DNA from: Ceratodon purpureus
Taxonomy: Eukaryota > Streptophyta > Bryopsida > Pseudoditrichales > Ditrichaceae
Assembly (NCBI GenBank): GCA_014871385.1
Contig: CM026432.1
Span: 947,194 to 1,011,193, forward strand
DNA length: 64,000 bases
Reading direction: 5' to 3'
The notes beneath the pieces are model-generated. The model was not told where the DNA came from. It saw only the letters and a program-made list of their open reading frames with translations, and did no database searches. Of this stretch, positions 9,506-24,800 are shown one piece after another. Both the position numbers and the translations under genes were made by a program. The first letter of the stretch is position 1, and each line of letters starts with the position of its first letter.

Positions 9506-12467
9506 ATGTCGGACCAAGGAGTTGTGCAGCTGGAGCAGGAGACGCCGCAGTCTGATGGAGGCGGCTGTAATGGGACAGAAGGTAGAGGGCTGACACCGAG
9601 CTCCTTTCAGAAGCTCTGTGGAGACCTGGGAACTCTCATACGTGTACCGGACATGGAGTACAGTGACCTTACAATTATTGTAGATGGGAAGAGGTTCCCT
9701 GTTCACAGATGCATTTTGGCCGCTCGGTGCCCAGGTTTGCGCAGAGTGTTTGCAGGGATGGAGCAGAGTGATGGCTCCAAATTGGAGCTGGAGCTTAGTA
9801 GTGTTGTCGGGGGTGAGAGAATAGGGCATGGCGCTTTTGTGGCTGTAATGGGTTATGTTTACGGTGGGACGATGGAGCCTTGGCCTGCAGTTATACCGTG
9901 TTATGATTCGTCTTGTGGTCATGTAACATGTCGACCGGCTATAGACTATGTGTTGGAGATTCTGCTGGCTTCTTTGTTACTTGACCTACCTGAAGTGAAG
10001 AATGTTACTGAGGTACGGTAACCTTGGCATACAAGTCATTGCTACATTACAGTCCTAGGTTAAGCTTTACAGAGGGTACTGTAGCAGTATTTTAGGTCGT
10101 CAAGTTTAGGTGTCTTTCGTCTTCATGTAGAGAATTCTGGACTTAGTGTGACTGGTAGACTTGGGATTTTGGGTTTGGTTTTGATGACTTTCAAGAATTG
10201 TAGGGATTCTAGTCATAAGATCAGCTTGTATCATATTTCAGAAGATGTTCTGGTTATGATAATGCGTGCATTGGATGCTGGAGTATGAATCATTTTAACT
10301 TTGGCGTTGGACAATGATAACAGTGGAGTGTGTTACAAATGTACAGGGATTGGGTACAATGACGCTATTTGTGCATAATCTTTGTGTAAGCGTTTTGAAA
10401 ATTGACTCTAATTGGATGTTTTGCAGCAACATCTTATTGATTGTATGGGAAGGCTTCAAGTGGATGACATGCTTCATGTTCATCGATCAATTTCTACCAC
10501 TGAATGCCCTCAGTTGCAATCGGCATGTTTGACTGTATTAGCCTCTTCCAAACTTGATAACCTTACGTTGGAGAGGGAGTTTTCTGGAGAAGCTCCGGAG
10601 CAAGTCAGAAAGTTGCGAAAGGAGCTTGGATTTGACACAACTCATCTAACGCCGGTAGAAGAGAAGCAATGCAAACGAATTCACAGGCAATGTTTCGTCA
10701 TTGGTGCATAGTTTTTTGGATATCTGGTTCTCTTTAGAGTCTTCTGCTGTCCACATCTCCTGCTGTGGTGTGGACTGAAGAGGGTAGAGTTTTTCATCGT
10801 CGAGTTGATTTTAAGTAACGTCATGGAAACTCTCCGATGAAGGATTTGATCTTGTTGTGTGTTGGGATTTGAAAGTAGTTTTTCACCACAGATGGATTTT
10901 ACATTTATTTCAACCTGGAAAGATACAGAATTGATAGGACGAGTACATCATTTGCATTTCTTTGAAGTTGTTTATGATTCTTTTTGCAAGCTTTTGAGGA
11001 CTTGGTATTGAGTATGTGTTTTGTGAACAGGGCACTGGACTCAGATGATATAGAACTGGTACAACTGCTGCTAGACGAGAAAAAGTTAAGTTTAGATGGA
11101 GCGCACGGACTTCATTATGCTGCTGCGTACTGTCATCCTAGAACTCTAGCTCACTTGCTGGACCTGGGACTTGCTGGTAAGGAATATTGCATAAATGTGG
11201 TGAGGTTGATTGGCATTCTAACGAGTTCTTGCTTATTGCTTCAAGAATTCCTTACGTATGGAATTTGTGAGCTGAAAGTAGTTGAGGACGTTTTATTGAA
11301 GTGGATCAACAAACCCTGCTTTGTGCAGATACCAACATACGGAATGAGAGGGGTATGACAGTACTTCATGTGGCGGCTTGGCGGAGGGAGCCACAGGCGC
11401 TTGCAAATCTTCTGGAAAAGGGTGCACATTTGAAAGAATTGACGTTAGATAACCAAACTGCTCTCGACATCTCGAAGCGACTGACCAAGAAGTTGAACGC
11501 GGACATGAAGGCGGAGAGCCAAAAGGATCGCCTCTGTATGAGCATTCTGGAACAGGCCGAAAGGAGGCACACCGTAACAGTTCCTAAGTCTGCCGCGGCT
11601 ATGTTGACGGAACCATCCACCGAGCAAGAGTTCATGTCACTGTTGCTATATCTCGAGAATCGAGGTAATCCTCCCTGCTCTCAATTATCTGAAATGGCAC
11701 GTTTCATCGGTGAAAATCGCCATCATGAATTATCTCTAACGTGGGCACAATTTCTCATCATTTTAATCGCAGTGGCATTGGCGAAGTTGCTGTATCCTCA
11801 GGAGGCCGACATTATAATGGGCATCTCACAATTAGATTCGTATTACGGGTTTACAGCGGTGCATGTGAGCGGCTCCGGAGGACCGATTGCACGTAGGAGC
11901 CTGAAGAAACCGTCAGTAGATCTTAACGACGAGCCAGCTCAAAGACTGGCTGGTTTGGTCGGTGTAGCTGTAGTAGATGAATCTGAAGAAAGTCGATTGG
12001 AGTCATTGCGACAGCGGTGTGATACTCTAAAGAGAGTTGGTGAGTACCCTTCATCGCATCATTGATCATTTCGATTTCTATTTTACATCGGCACCTTGTC
12101 AGATGGAATCCGTGGCCTACTGTCACTAACTTATGTCTTTTATGGAATCTGTGCAGTTGAAGTGGGGCGTAGATACTTTCCATGCTATTCGGCAGTTATA
12201 GACAAGTACGTGCTCGATGACGACCCCGTCGAGATGAACGATGAGGGGAACCCTGAGGATCAGCTCTTGAAAAAGAGGCATTTTGCAGAAATAAAGGGTA
12301 TTTTGCAGGACTCTTCTACGAAATCCAAGACTAATGACCAGAAGAAGATAGCGAAGCCACTGAAAACGAAAAAGAAACCTCGTGTGCAAGACTCCACAGT
12401 TGTCTCATCGTCGTCATCGACATCTTCCTCTAGAGGTACGAGCGGCAGTATGGTAACAAAACTATAG
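9506..12467 (+). CDS. NPR: NPR1-like BTB/ankyrin transcriptional co-regulator (salicylate receptor family)
   Basis: The six exons are 9506-10012, 10427-10686, 11031-11176, 11329-11664, 11773-12039 and 12157-12467. They join in frame to 608 residues (Arabidopsis NPR1 has 593). A BTB fold (about residues 50-165) contains the NPR-specific zinc ligands C132, C137, H139 and C142 (CYDSSCGHVTC). A BACK-like helical segment follows, then ankyrin repeats (ALDSDDIELVQLLL, GLHYAAAYCH, GMTVLHVAAWRREP) and the NPR1 C-terminal domain (LLYLENR-VALAKLLYPQEA, then GRRYFPCYSAVID). R416 aligns with the salicylate-contacting R432 of NPR1. The tail has a basic NLS-like stretch (KKIAKPLKTKKKP). NPR proteins bind TGA bZIP factors and control salicylate-dependent transcription. 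Intron 2 has a GC donor, since no GT in the right phase exists. Intron 4 (11665-11772) is 108 nt and free of stops, so its retention would add 36 residues. Confidence 0.93.
11665..11772 (+). other. In-frame, stop-free 108-nt intron of the NPR gene (exitron-like)
   Basis: A GT donor (CGAG|gtaatc) and an AG acceptor (atcgcag|TGGCATTGG) bound a segment whose length is a multiple of three and which contains no stop in the reading frame. Removing it restores the conserved NPR junction LENR-VALA. Keeping it inserts 36 residues with a hydrophobic stretch (QFLIILIA) directly behind the salicylate-contacting arginine. Confidence 0.75.
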
Positions 12468-14772
<2,305 letters not shown>

Positions 14773-15883
14773 GCTGAAACCACTCTCTGAACTGATGTCT
14801 CTGTCGATATAATATATAAATTTATATATTTTTTGGGTTCTTATGAACCCACCAAAATTTTGTCCAACTTTGAAACACTACCCAAGCATCGTATTCTACT
14901 ACTTCATAATGTTGCCTGTCTGTTTTGATCTATTCCTCGCAACTCCTGTGCATGTGTATTCTTTGTCAGTAGATACACAAATGTGACTTTCCTCGGCGAT
15001 TTGCAACTATGAATCTTATGTGGTTAAAGCATTTATGTTGACTCAGCTTATAGCTTATCCAGAGTTGTCGCAAGCAAACTCTATCAAATCTGCACAAGGG
15101 TTTTACCATAAACTAGTCTTGCATCCTAACAAACAAATGAACTCCTCATCCGGCATAAACGGATTTCCATCATCTCTTAAACAAATGGTTTCTAGCCCTC
15201 ACCGGACTATATCATAATGATCTTAATCTCGATCCCTATCAGATGGCTTCATGGACGAAGACAATGTTTCCGAAGTGAGCATCACCTCTTCAGCAGAGAT
15301 CGGTGTCCAAACTCCACTGATTCCTGCACACGGACTGGAATCGGTTGTAGTGCTCTAACAGGTGGTTAGCAACTAACTTCCAGTTTCCTCACAACACACA
15401 ATAACTGACTTTAACCAACCATCTTGCTACTGACCGGAACATCCCAGCACTGTCTTATCCACTGTTAGACCTCACCAGATTGTTGTCAAGCTGGTGTTGT
15501 ATGGAGTGAGACAGAGAAGACACACCATCTAGACAGGTTCGAGGACTCCAGGACTCTGTGCGATGACCAGCGATGGCGCAACGGGGGCTTCTAGGATCGG
15601 TACCTTGTCTTGCCCTTCTGTTACAGCTTGGTGATCTTCAGCTTTGAGGATTGAAGTTAATCTTGGCATGATGTTGCATCTGAGCTCGAGGTAGAGGTTT
15701 AGGTGTTGGGATGGATGTTGGATCGTGATTTTCAGGGCTTGCTGTAGTTGTGAAGGTGTTTATGAGTTTGAATGATAGCATTGATGATCTCCAGCTTTGA
15801 GAGGTGGAGCTACCTCCTTCAGTAGCGTGCAGGAGCACTAGGGTTACAGGGCATGTGAGTTTAGGACATCTTCAAGTGCAGTC
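14773..15883. other. Intergenic region between H3.3 and the HEAT-repeat gene
   Basis: The H3.3 3' UTR probably occupies the start (an AT-rich tract near 14815-14835). The rest shows no coding signature, repeat array or RNA gene I can support. The last 300 bases are likely promoter and leader of the next gene. Confidence 0.5.
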
Positions 15884-18800
15884 ATGCATGGAAACGATGT
15901 TGTGATGGATCCCGAGTCATGGCGTAGTTGTGGAGGTAAATTGTATGCTGACATTGACTGAGGAGTAAGCGTTTGCAAATGGATCTGGCTTTGCAGCTGT
16001 TATTCGAGTGCTGGTGGCTGCCATGGGCGACAGTGCGCGCTCCGTGCAAGAAGCTGCTGCATCTGCACTCTGTGAAATTGCCCGACAGTGAGTCCTCTTC
16101 TCGGTTTGGTTTGTTTGTTGAAGGAGCATCTTGGCTGGGATTAAACTGGTGCTACAAGAGTTCGTGATGATGAATGTTTTGGATTGCTCTCAGGAACGCT
16201 GAATCAGTGCTTGACTGCTGCGCTACTAGTTTGCGAGCTGGCAAGAGGGTATGTCCTTCTATCTTTAATGCTAGGTGATAGCTGATGAGCAGAAGGTAGG
16301 TCTGCAGCCATGCCCACATCGGCATTTCAGTGTAACTTTGAGACACAGCTTGTATGGTGATCGTCCAGCTGTTTCTGACAATTGTTCACGTTATGATTGG
16401 ATAAACAGGTTGTTAGTTATCGTGCGGGTTTGCTCCTGATCATGGCCTACACTGTTCGCGAGATGAGCGAGGAACAGATTAACTCAGTGCTTATGCGCAA
16501 CACTGCCAAGCTTGCAATGGCTGAGTTGTCAGCTAACAAGGTACATTCAGATTTCGAGAGACCCATCGTATTTCTTTTTGCTTGCAAGTGTGCTAAGTAG
16601 CCCTCATTCTCATGCACACGGATTGTAATTCGAAGCATGACTGGTGAGTTTTGGCACTTCCTCCAGGACGATATTATAGATTGGAGAAGCGCAGCTTCCA
16701 ATCTACTTGTCGCAGTTGGGTCGCGCTTACCGGATGTTGTAAGGTCACTTACCTCAGTACTCTGTCCTGATGTCATATCAGGCCAATCTTTAGAGAGAGT
16801 AGGACTATATGATGCGTAGATTTTTTCCGCTAAAGTAAGTCTTATGAACTAAGGAACATTTTTCTTTGACCTTAATTCGAATAAGTTGCGGTGAGTCGAT
16901 CACTTCCTTTATCCACCTTGTAGATGCGGACTTTTGCCCCCACCCTAATGGATTGAACTTCTCTTTGGACAATGAGCTACAGCTTATGGACGAGACATTC
17001 AACCAGCTTGCTGGAGGTGGGGTTCCCGTAGTAGGGCTGATACAGACTTTGGCCGAGTTTGCGACTTCTTATGGTAATCATAATCTTACGTCTACTCGTT
17101 GAGGGAAATTGAACTCATTGATTAGTTTCAGAGTTTCTGAGAGCCGAACTCGTCGAGGGAATTCACTCTCTGAGGCAGTTTTCCTTGAGGGCACCTGAAA
17201 CCATATTGTTCGATTTAGTACTGTGCCTTTGCTAAATCTCCAGAGCATATTCATGTCTGGGATGTGGAGGCCATGAGCGCCGTTTCTAACTGGAAACTAT
17301 GTTTGGCTCTGGAAGGTTTGCAGTTTGCTCCACGGTTGAAGAATGTTTTATCCCGTGTGCTGCCAATTCTGGGTGGCGTTAGAGACAACCAGCGGCATGC
17401 TTTTGCGAAGGGTAAGTGTGAGGATTTTCTTCTTAAGGCTAGTTTAGTTCAAAGTCTGCAATTAGTGGCGTAATTGTGGATTTAATTGATGAGATTTACA
17501 AGTAAGTAAACCCCTGATGGTTGGGTTTGGGTTTGTTAGTCATAAGAAATCTTTCAATGACTCAAAGTGCTGCTCGCAATACCTCTTTGCAGCATTTACG
17601 TCCTGGTGTGATACCATGAGCCATTCTCATGAAGTTTGTACGCCAAATTTATCACCAGATGGAGATTTGCAGTACGTTATTAGCAGTCTATTTGGATACA
17701 TCATGAACATAAATATTTTCAATGTATTTTCGCAGCCTAAACATGTACAGTTGCCATGATCCGTGAGAAGTTCAACCTACTGAGTACAGCCGCATTCTCT
17801 TCTATCATTTGTGCAGAGCGCTCCTACATCAAGCATTTGATTTGATGCTGGATTCCTGGATCTTGTCTCAAGATGCTGAGGTGGGATAGGACGATTCCCA
17901 TGAGACAGATGTACAATACAGAATGTTAGACCATGGACTTTTTTGTCCGCAAATGACTATTTACATTGATACTTTAGGTCTCGGTATGGCTGACTCTAAC
18001 TTAATGCCCGTGCTTTGGGAATTTCTCAACTTGAACGCAGGTTCGGCTAGCTACTGCAGAGGCATTAGGAAAAATGATGGGGCTAGTCAGCAGATTACAT
18101 CTCAGCTCTGCATTGCCTCGACTTCTTCCATCTATCTTGACAGTGTAAGTTGCCAAAAATTTGTATACATGGACCCCCAAACTCACATTTCGTGATATGC
18201 GCAATGTTTAAACAGTTAATTAGTGATTCATCTTTCCAGGGAAATTCATGCCTTGTCTTCGCAGTTGCCGGAAAGAGAAGGAGAATCCTCTGCCAGCCAC
18301 GTCCTGTCTACACACATTCCTGTCTCTTATTCTTGCGAATGATGGTGGATTACCGATGATCGACTTTCTGGTAGTATCTTTCAACCAAATAAAGCTTTAT
18401 TAGGCTTTCGCTGATTTTGGTCATGTTTCATGTATGTAACTCAATATTGAACAACGTCAGAGATTATATTTTATGAGGTCCAATTTACAATTCAGAATGT
18501 TAACGAGTTAGTAGCACATAGTTGTAAACTTCTCAGATTGCATGGCAAATCATTTACTCTTAGAGCTCCACATTGATTTTGAACATTGCAAAGAAGGTAA
18601 CATTAATGCGTCTTTGATAGGCTCTGGCTCCTGCATTGAATATGCTGCTTCCCAAAGCATATTTGACTGTGAAGAAAGGAAGCAGCATAGCGTTCAGCGC
18701 TCAAATGAAGGTACATGTTCCTGATTCTTCTTGACACATTTTCATTGTAAGATCATATAGTCGCAAGTCGCTGGCTGTAGAATATCATCCTCTTATCATC

Positions 18801-21800
18801 AATGTGGTAAATTTCATAGTGGAGTTGCCAGAAAGTGAGATTTGCCACTAAGCCAGGCACACACCGCATACAGCTCATTATCGATGCAACCTTTACGTGA
18901 TAACTAAAATTGATTGGCATGACTTCTGCACGAGCCGGACTGAAAGTGAGAGAGTCGATCACATAGTTAGATGGGTAACCTACATTCCCTTGTCTTTCGA
19001 ATGTCCGTGTCTACACTTTAACCTGGGCTGCAGATACATAATCAGATGCTTGACATCTTATGGGGATGTCAAACATGAGGTCAATCAATGCTTGGTTACC
19101 AATTCGTTCACATGGTACTTACCATTGCTCTTCTTAAATGCGCAGAATCACAATGAAGTTCTTCGCTGCTTTGTTACAATCAGGAGCGCTTACCCTTCGG
19201 AAATCTTCAATTATCTGTTACACGTACGTCTTTATATTTTTACGCTTTTTCTATTTTCTGAATTATCTTTGACCTTGCAAGGCTCTTCATAAGTTTTCGA
19301 AATCTACCAGATGATAATTTCATTTAACTCATAGACGGCTCAAAATGAAAGGACAAACTCAACCTCAGACCATCTGCTCTGAAGTACCGAAATGAAAATG
19401 AAGAGCAATCTTTACCGGTCTGCAATGTTCATGGTGCCTACAAGTTTGGATACAATGTAGTTCCTGCAAATCAAGAAGCATTAAATAATTGTCGAATACA
19501 GAAGCCTCATAGATCCGTTGTATTTGTTCAGCAAATTCGGACTCAGGAGAGTTGGATTCAGTTAGGCACCTTGTCAGTATGGAAGCACCTAGTAATAAGG
19601 TATAATTATTGTCTTCGACTACCCTTTATATTTGAAGTTTCGACGTTGGTAGTGTCGAGTCGAAATCAAACATGGAGAAAATCAATCATTTGCCACTGTC
19701 GCATGCTGCAGATATTCAGAGTTATGGTTCATAAGAAGAGGTGAAATTGCTGAAGGTGTAAAGTACCTCCTCACGAAACGAGATTCGAAGATGAGAAAGT
19801 CAATTGCCGAGGTGCTGCTGAATATGCATGAAAATCGCATTTGAACTCTTTGTTTGCATACTTTTTCGTGTTCATGTCTAAAGAATGTCTTAGAATCAAC
19901 TGACAGCAAGTAATTGATGGTCACTGGTAGTTGTAGAATTCAAGAATTTTGGACATGCGTTTATGTAATGATCACGTTCTACATTATTGCAGTTGATTGT
20001 ATGCATGGCCTCAAGTGGCTATCTTGATAAGGAGACCGGTGAAGCCTGTATCGCATTTCTAGTGAAGCAGTGTGCATTGTTGGACTCCAAAAGGAGTTCC
20101 TCTGACGGGAACCGTGCTGTTGCTGAAAAAGAAAATGCGGCAGAATGTGCTCTCAATTTTCTCCAGGAGAAAGTACAATTGTCTCCTCACATGAATTGCG
20201 ATTTTGTGCCTGAGCAATCAATTCAGAACCTTGGTTTTGAGCTTCTCGAAGTTTCACTTCTAATCGTTTGATTTTCTGTCCTGAAGGTACGCTTGCTTGT
20301 TTTTTGTAAGGAATTTGGAGGACACGTGAGCTCCTTGGAGTTACGGCGTGTTTGTGAGACAGGGTTGCTTCTACTGGCTGGGACTGTTCCTGCAGCAGAA
20401 GTATTTGTCTCCTCATACAAGTTAATTGAGTTTTTGATTTCATGTAACAATTCTACTACTCCATTACCGTTAGGTCTGGTCATGACCTTTACCCACCATT
20501 TGAAACGTATTGCACGGCATTTCTTTAAAGTACTGGGAATCTGATTCATTTATTAGGTTATACTTTGGCCATTTCTGCTGAAGATGCTCATGCCAGTGGA
20601 GTACACGACAGCTCTTGCTACTGTAAGAACAAGCATCTTGAATATGGATCATCTCTGAGGTTATCTCTGAGCGGATATGTCTTGCCTGTCTTGATATTAT
20701 TATTGAGAAAGCTCTCTCGTAGTTACTGCTGGATTCAGAATATCTCGATTTGGACGTGTGCAGGTGTGCAAGTGTATAACAGAAATACTTGAACACAAGC
20801 TCTCTCGAGGCGAAAAGATCTCTGTCGATTACACTACGTCTCCAAGTATTCCACAACCAGAGGTTCGTGCTCAGCTAATTTCTGTGTAGGGTTTGTGGAA
20901 TTTTCGTGAAAATTCATATTTTAGCTCTTTACTGCGTAACCCTTTATCGTCATACAAAATCAAAAGGGATGCACTCAGTAAGCAGGATGCCCAATTCACG
21001 TGAAACCTATTTCCAACCATATATTTTCATGCTAAACCTGGTCGTATGAAATGCAGGAACTCCTTGCTCGTCTGCTCTTACTTCTTCAATATCCACTAGA
21101 TGCAGAAGTCGCCTCTAGGGTGCTGATTGTACGAGAAATATTCCTCAGATAATCTGTATATGCGCCCTTCTGAAACTCGTATATTTTAGAATCGGAATTT
21201 GCAAACAAGAATTATCAAACACGTGAAGCCCTCTATCTAACCAACCTCTTTTACTTGATGCAGATCTTGGACTACTTGGGTCCGATATTTCCTACAGCTG
21301 TTGTGCTCCTGTGGGAAGTGGAGGTCTGTAATTGCAGGATTATTGGCTAGTCAGTCAATGCAAATATTCAATTCCTTCAGTTTTGACGATGACTTTTTTT
21401 TGTCATTTTGCCTGTTGTGCATGTATTGTGGAAACATATTCCAGTTCTCTCGGGAGTCTAATTGATTTCTTTTGTCTTGGTGGTAAGCTGTAGATCCCCA
21501 AAATGAAGGCTTACATCAATGACATCGATGTTGCGTCCTGGCAACAGACCACCTGGGAGGACATGATCATGCACGTAAGGAAAATGACTATCATTGGACA
21601 CTTCTAGCACTCAGTTTCTTAATTGATGGAAACGTGCATCTAATCGTCGTCTGGGTTGATGAAGCTTTGTGGCATTCTGAAAAAGGATTTTGCAGTTTGG
21701 AGGTCTTGAGGGAGTGCATAAGGAAATCAAATGTTTTAAATAGCATCATGTAGTACATAAGATCTGTTCTCTTTTCGCTTTCCGATAATTATCTTACGGT

Positions 21801-24800
21801 ATGACCTGCAGTTGCTCTCCGATCTGCTTGATGTTATACACGATCCTGAGTGGATAATGTCATTCGGAAACGCCTTGGCTACTCACTACAGTCTCTGCAG
21901 AGGCAATCCGAAAATCGCATTTCTGCACAGGTATGATAGCTATTGCGTACGGGATTTAGTCATACACTGATATCAATGCCGTTAACAAATATTACATGTA
22001 CTGGATGAAGAGAGTAAATGCTCTCATTAGCAGAGAAATTAACTGGCAATGTCCAGCAGGTGTATGGGAACTCTTTTACAGAAGGCTGATAATAAGTTGT
22101 ATGTGCAACGGATGATTGCTCTAATGTATCAACGTGCTGATATCTCAGATGTGGCAAACAGAGAGGGTCTTGCTACGGCAATGGGTCTGGTACCGAATTC
22201 GCTGCACCACACTTTTAATGTACTTTACTTTAAGGGGTGTATCAAATTCAGATATCTGGCCAACGATGATTTATACTTTTCTTTCTTTGTTAGTTAACTT
22301 GATGATTTTGACCCTTTCGGATGTTGAAACCTGCGGTTTCAGGTTGCTTCTGCACATTTAGATGATGTGTTGGAGAAGTTACAAAGAATCCTTGACAGCC
22401 ACAAACGCAATGGCTTCCGAAGGTATTTGTAACTTTTGGGGTCTGCACTCGCCTTTTCTTGCAGTAGTATATACTGGATGGGACCTAATTTCTTTGTAGC
22501 TGCTACTGTGAATGTGATATTACGGGTCACCTAGGATTTGCAATTGAGAATAATATACTTGTGTTTTTCATGTTTGTAGATTTCTATCACATTTTGGGAA
22601 GCGTAAAAGTGCGAGAGCAATTGACAATGTTTTTGCAACATTGGCACTCATGTATGGATACGCTGCATCATATGCACCGTCAAACGGCATTGAAGCCCGG
22701 ATCGAGACACTAGTGGTATGAAATCGTTTCCTTTCCAGATTGAACTTATCAGCCGCTGCATGCAGTACGATGATTCATTTTATAACTAGTTTCTATTTTT
22801 GTGCATGTGATGAAATTGTTCCAAGTAAACGCGACCCGCCTTCTGAGTGATTAGCAGGAACATTCTGAAGCTTTTCCAATATTTGTTTGTCTTATTAGTG
22901 TGCATATTTGTAGATGCTTTAAATGGAGAGCTTCTTACTTTCTTTACCTGGAAAGCATAGGTCATTCTGCTTGGGCATGGGTAACGCAACTTTGACGATA
23001 ATCCACTACGAAGTCCAGAGGCTAGGTGTAGTGTACATATGGAATTGTAGTTTATAGATGAGCCTGGTAGGTTTCACAAAGAAACGGAATTAAATTTCAG
23101 GTTCTTTTACACCTTGCAGGGAAGTAATATGCTAAAGGGTTTTCTGAAGGTCAAAGCTCAATCAGCCAAGCAGGCTGTTGTAACTGCTATCAACCTTCTA
23201 GGTATGAAAGCAGACGGGCTTCTTTGAATTCTCGCTGACATATACCTGTAGATCTGCTATATTCACTTAAAGCTCCTCATACTTGGGTTTGCTTGCAGGC
23301 CAAGCAGTCATCAAAGCTGGTATGAATGGAACAGTTTTTCCGCTGAAGAAAAGAGACATAATGTTGGACTACATTGTTGCTCTGATGGCCACGGACGAAA
23401 AGAAGGCCTTGAACCTTGAGCTACTGCATACGCAGGTATTTGCCTAGGAAGCCTAGAAAGTTGTATGAAAGCTCACATGTCTCTCATTCGTCGAGAAACC
23501 CCGGTAGAATTAATGTCCAATTACAGTATATGACGATGAAGAGTCTGAAGCGTCAAGTGAGTTGCAGGAGATGGCGTTGAATGCCTGCACGACATTGGTA
23601 TCTGTTGATCCCAAGTTGACCCCGGCAATGCGAGACTCAGTCCTCCAGGTATTTGCTTCTATTTCTCTACTGTTCTTATTAAAACTGTACAGTAGTTAGG
23701 ATTTTAGATCATTTTTAGTGAGAAAGGTGTATTGGGCCCTCTGAGTCTTGAAAGGCTTTACAGGATTTCTACCTTCATTATGAAACACTTCAATATCATC
23801 ACTAAAAGACGCCCTCTGAAATTATTTCATTTTTTATCAGGCAAGTTTTAGCTTCTTCTCTGTGCCAAGTTCGGTTGCAGTGAGTGACGTATTGTTCACC
23901 AATTTAACGAACTTCTTGAGTACGATTTTGCGCATCAGGTAATTCAGTACACTTTCTTTGACACATAACAGCAGTCAGCTGAAGTGAACGAGAAGTCAAA
24001 CAGTATCAGAATTATTACCGTTAGTTGATTTCTCTACATTTTGTTAGACCTTGAAGAGGATTTTGATGTTCTAAACACTAGCTTGTCTGGTTAGCTTGGT
24101 TATGCTGTATATATCATTTATCAAGTAATGGTAGTTGAGACGACAGTGATTTTTCCTATTATTTCCGTCTTTGACATTTCCACTAAATGTATGAATTTAC
24201 TTACATTATGAATACTGTATGATCTCAAATTGGTGTTCCAGTGGCGACGATGGCAAGGGTAGGACAATACAGTTGCAGCTTCTACTCAAACGTCTTGATC
24301 AGTACGCTTCCTCGTCTATTGAGTGCGAAAGGAAGAGGGCAGTTCGTGCAGTGTTGGCGCTCCTCCGTCGTTATCTGGCACTTTGTACACCTGGAAGCTG
24401 TTCATTGTGCTGCAGCGGTAGTTGTATGCACCTCCGATCAACTTCAGACAACAGTCAGAGCGGCACATCAGGTAATGGTTGCATGTATATCCGTTCTAGC
24501 ATATCAATCTGACGGTAATGGGAAGTAGTGGATTCATTTACTTTAGCAAACCACACTAATAAGGAGACTTAAGCTCTAGATGATATACAGAGTACATGAC
24601 GCGATTCTCTTTTAGGGTTTAGCCAAGTTGTCGATTATTCTATACCTTTATACCTTTGTAGTAGCCGAATCGGGGAATATGCAGCACTCGAAAGGCAATG
24701 TTTCCATAAACATACTCACGACTTGAATATGAAATAACAACTTGTTTTTGGACAGTTATTCCTGCTCTGCTGCCATCACGTGAAGCTTTGAGGCTAGGAG

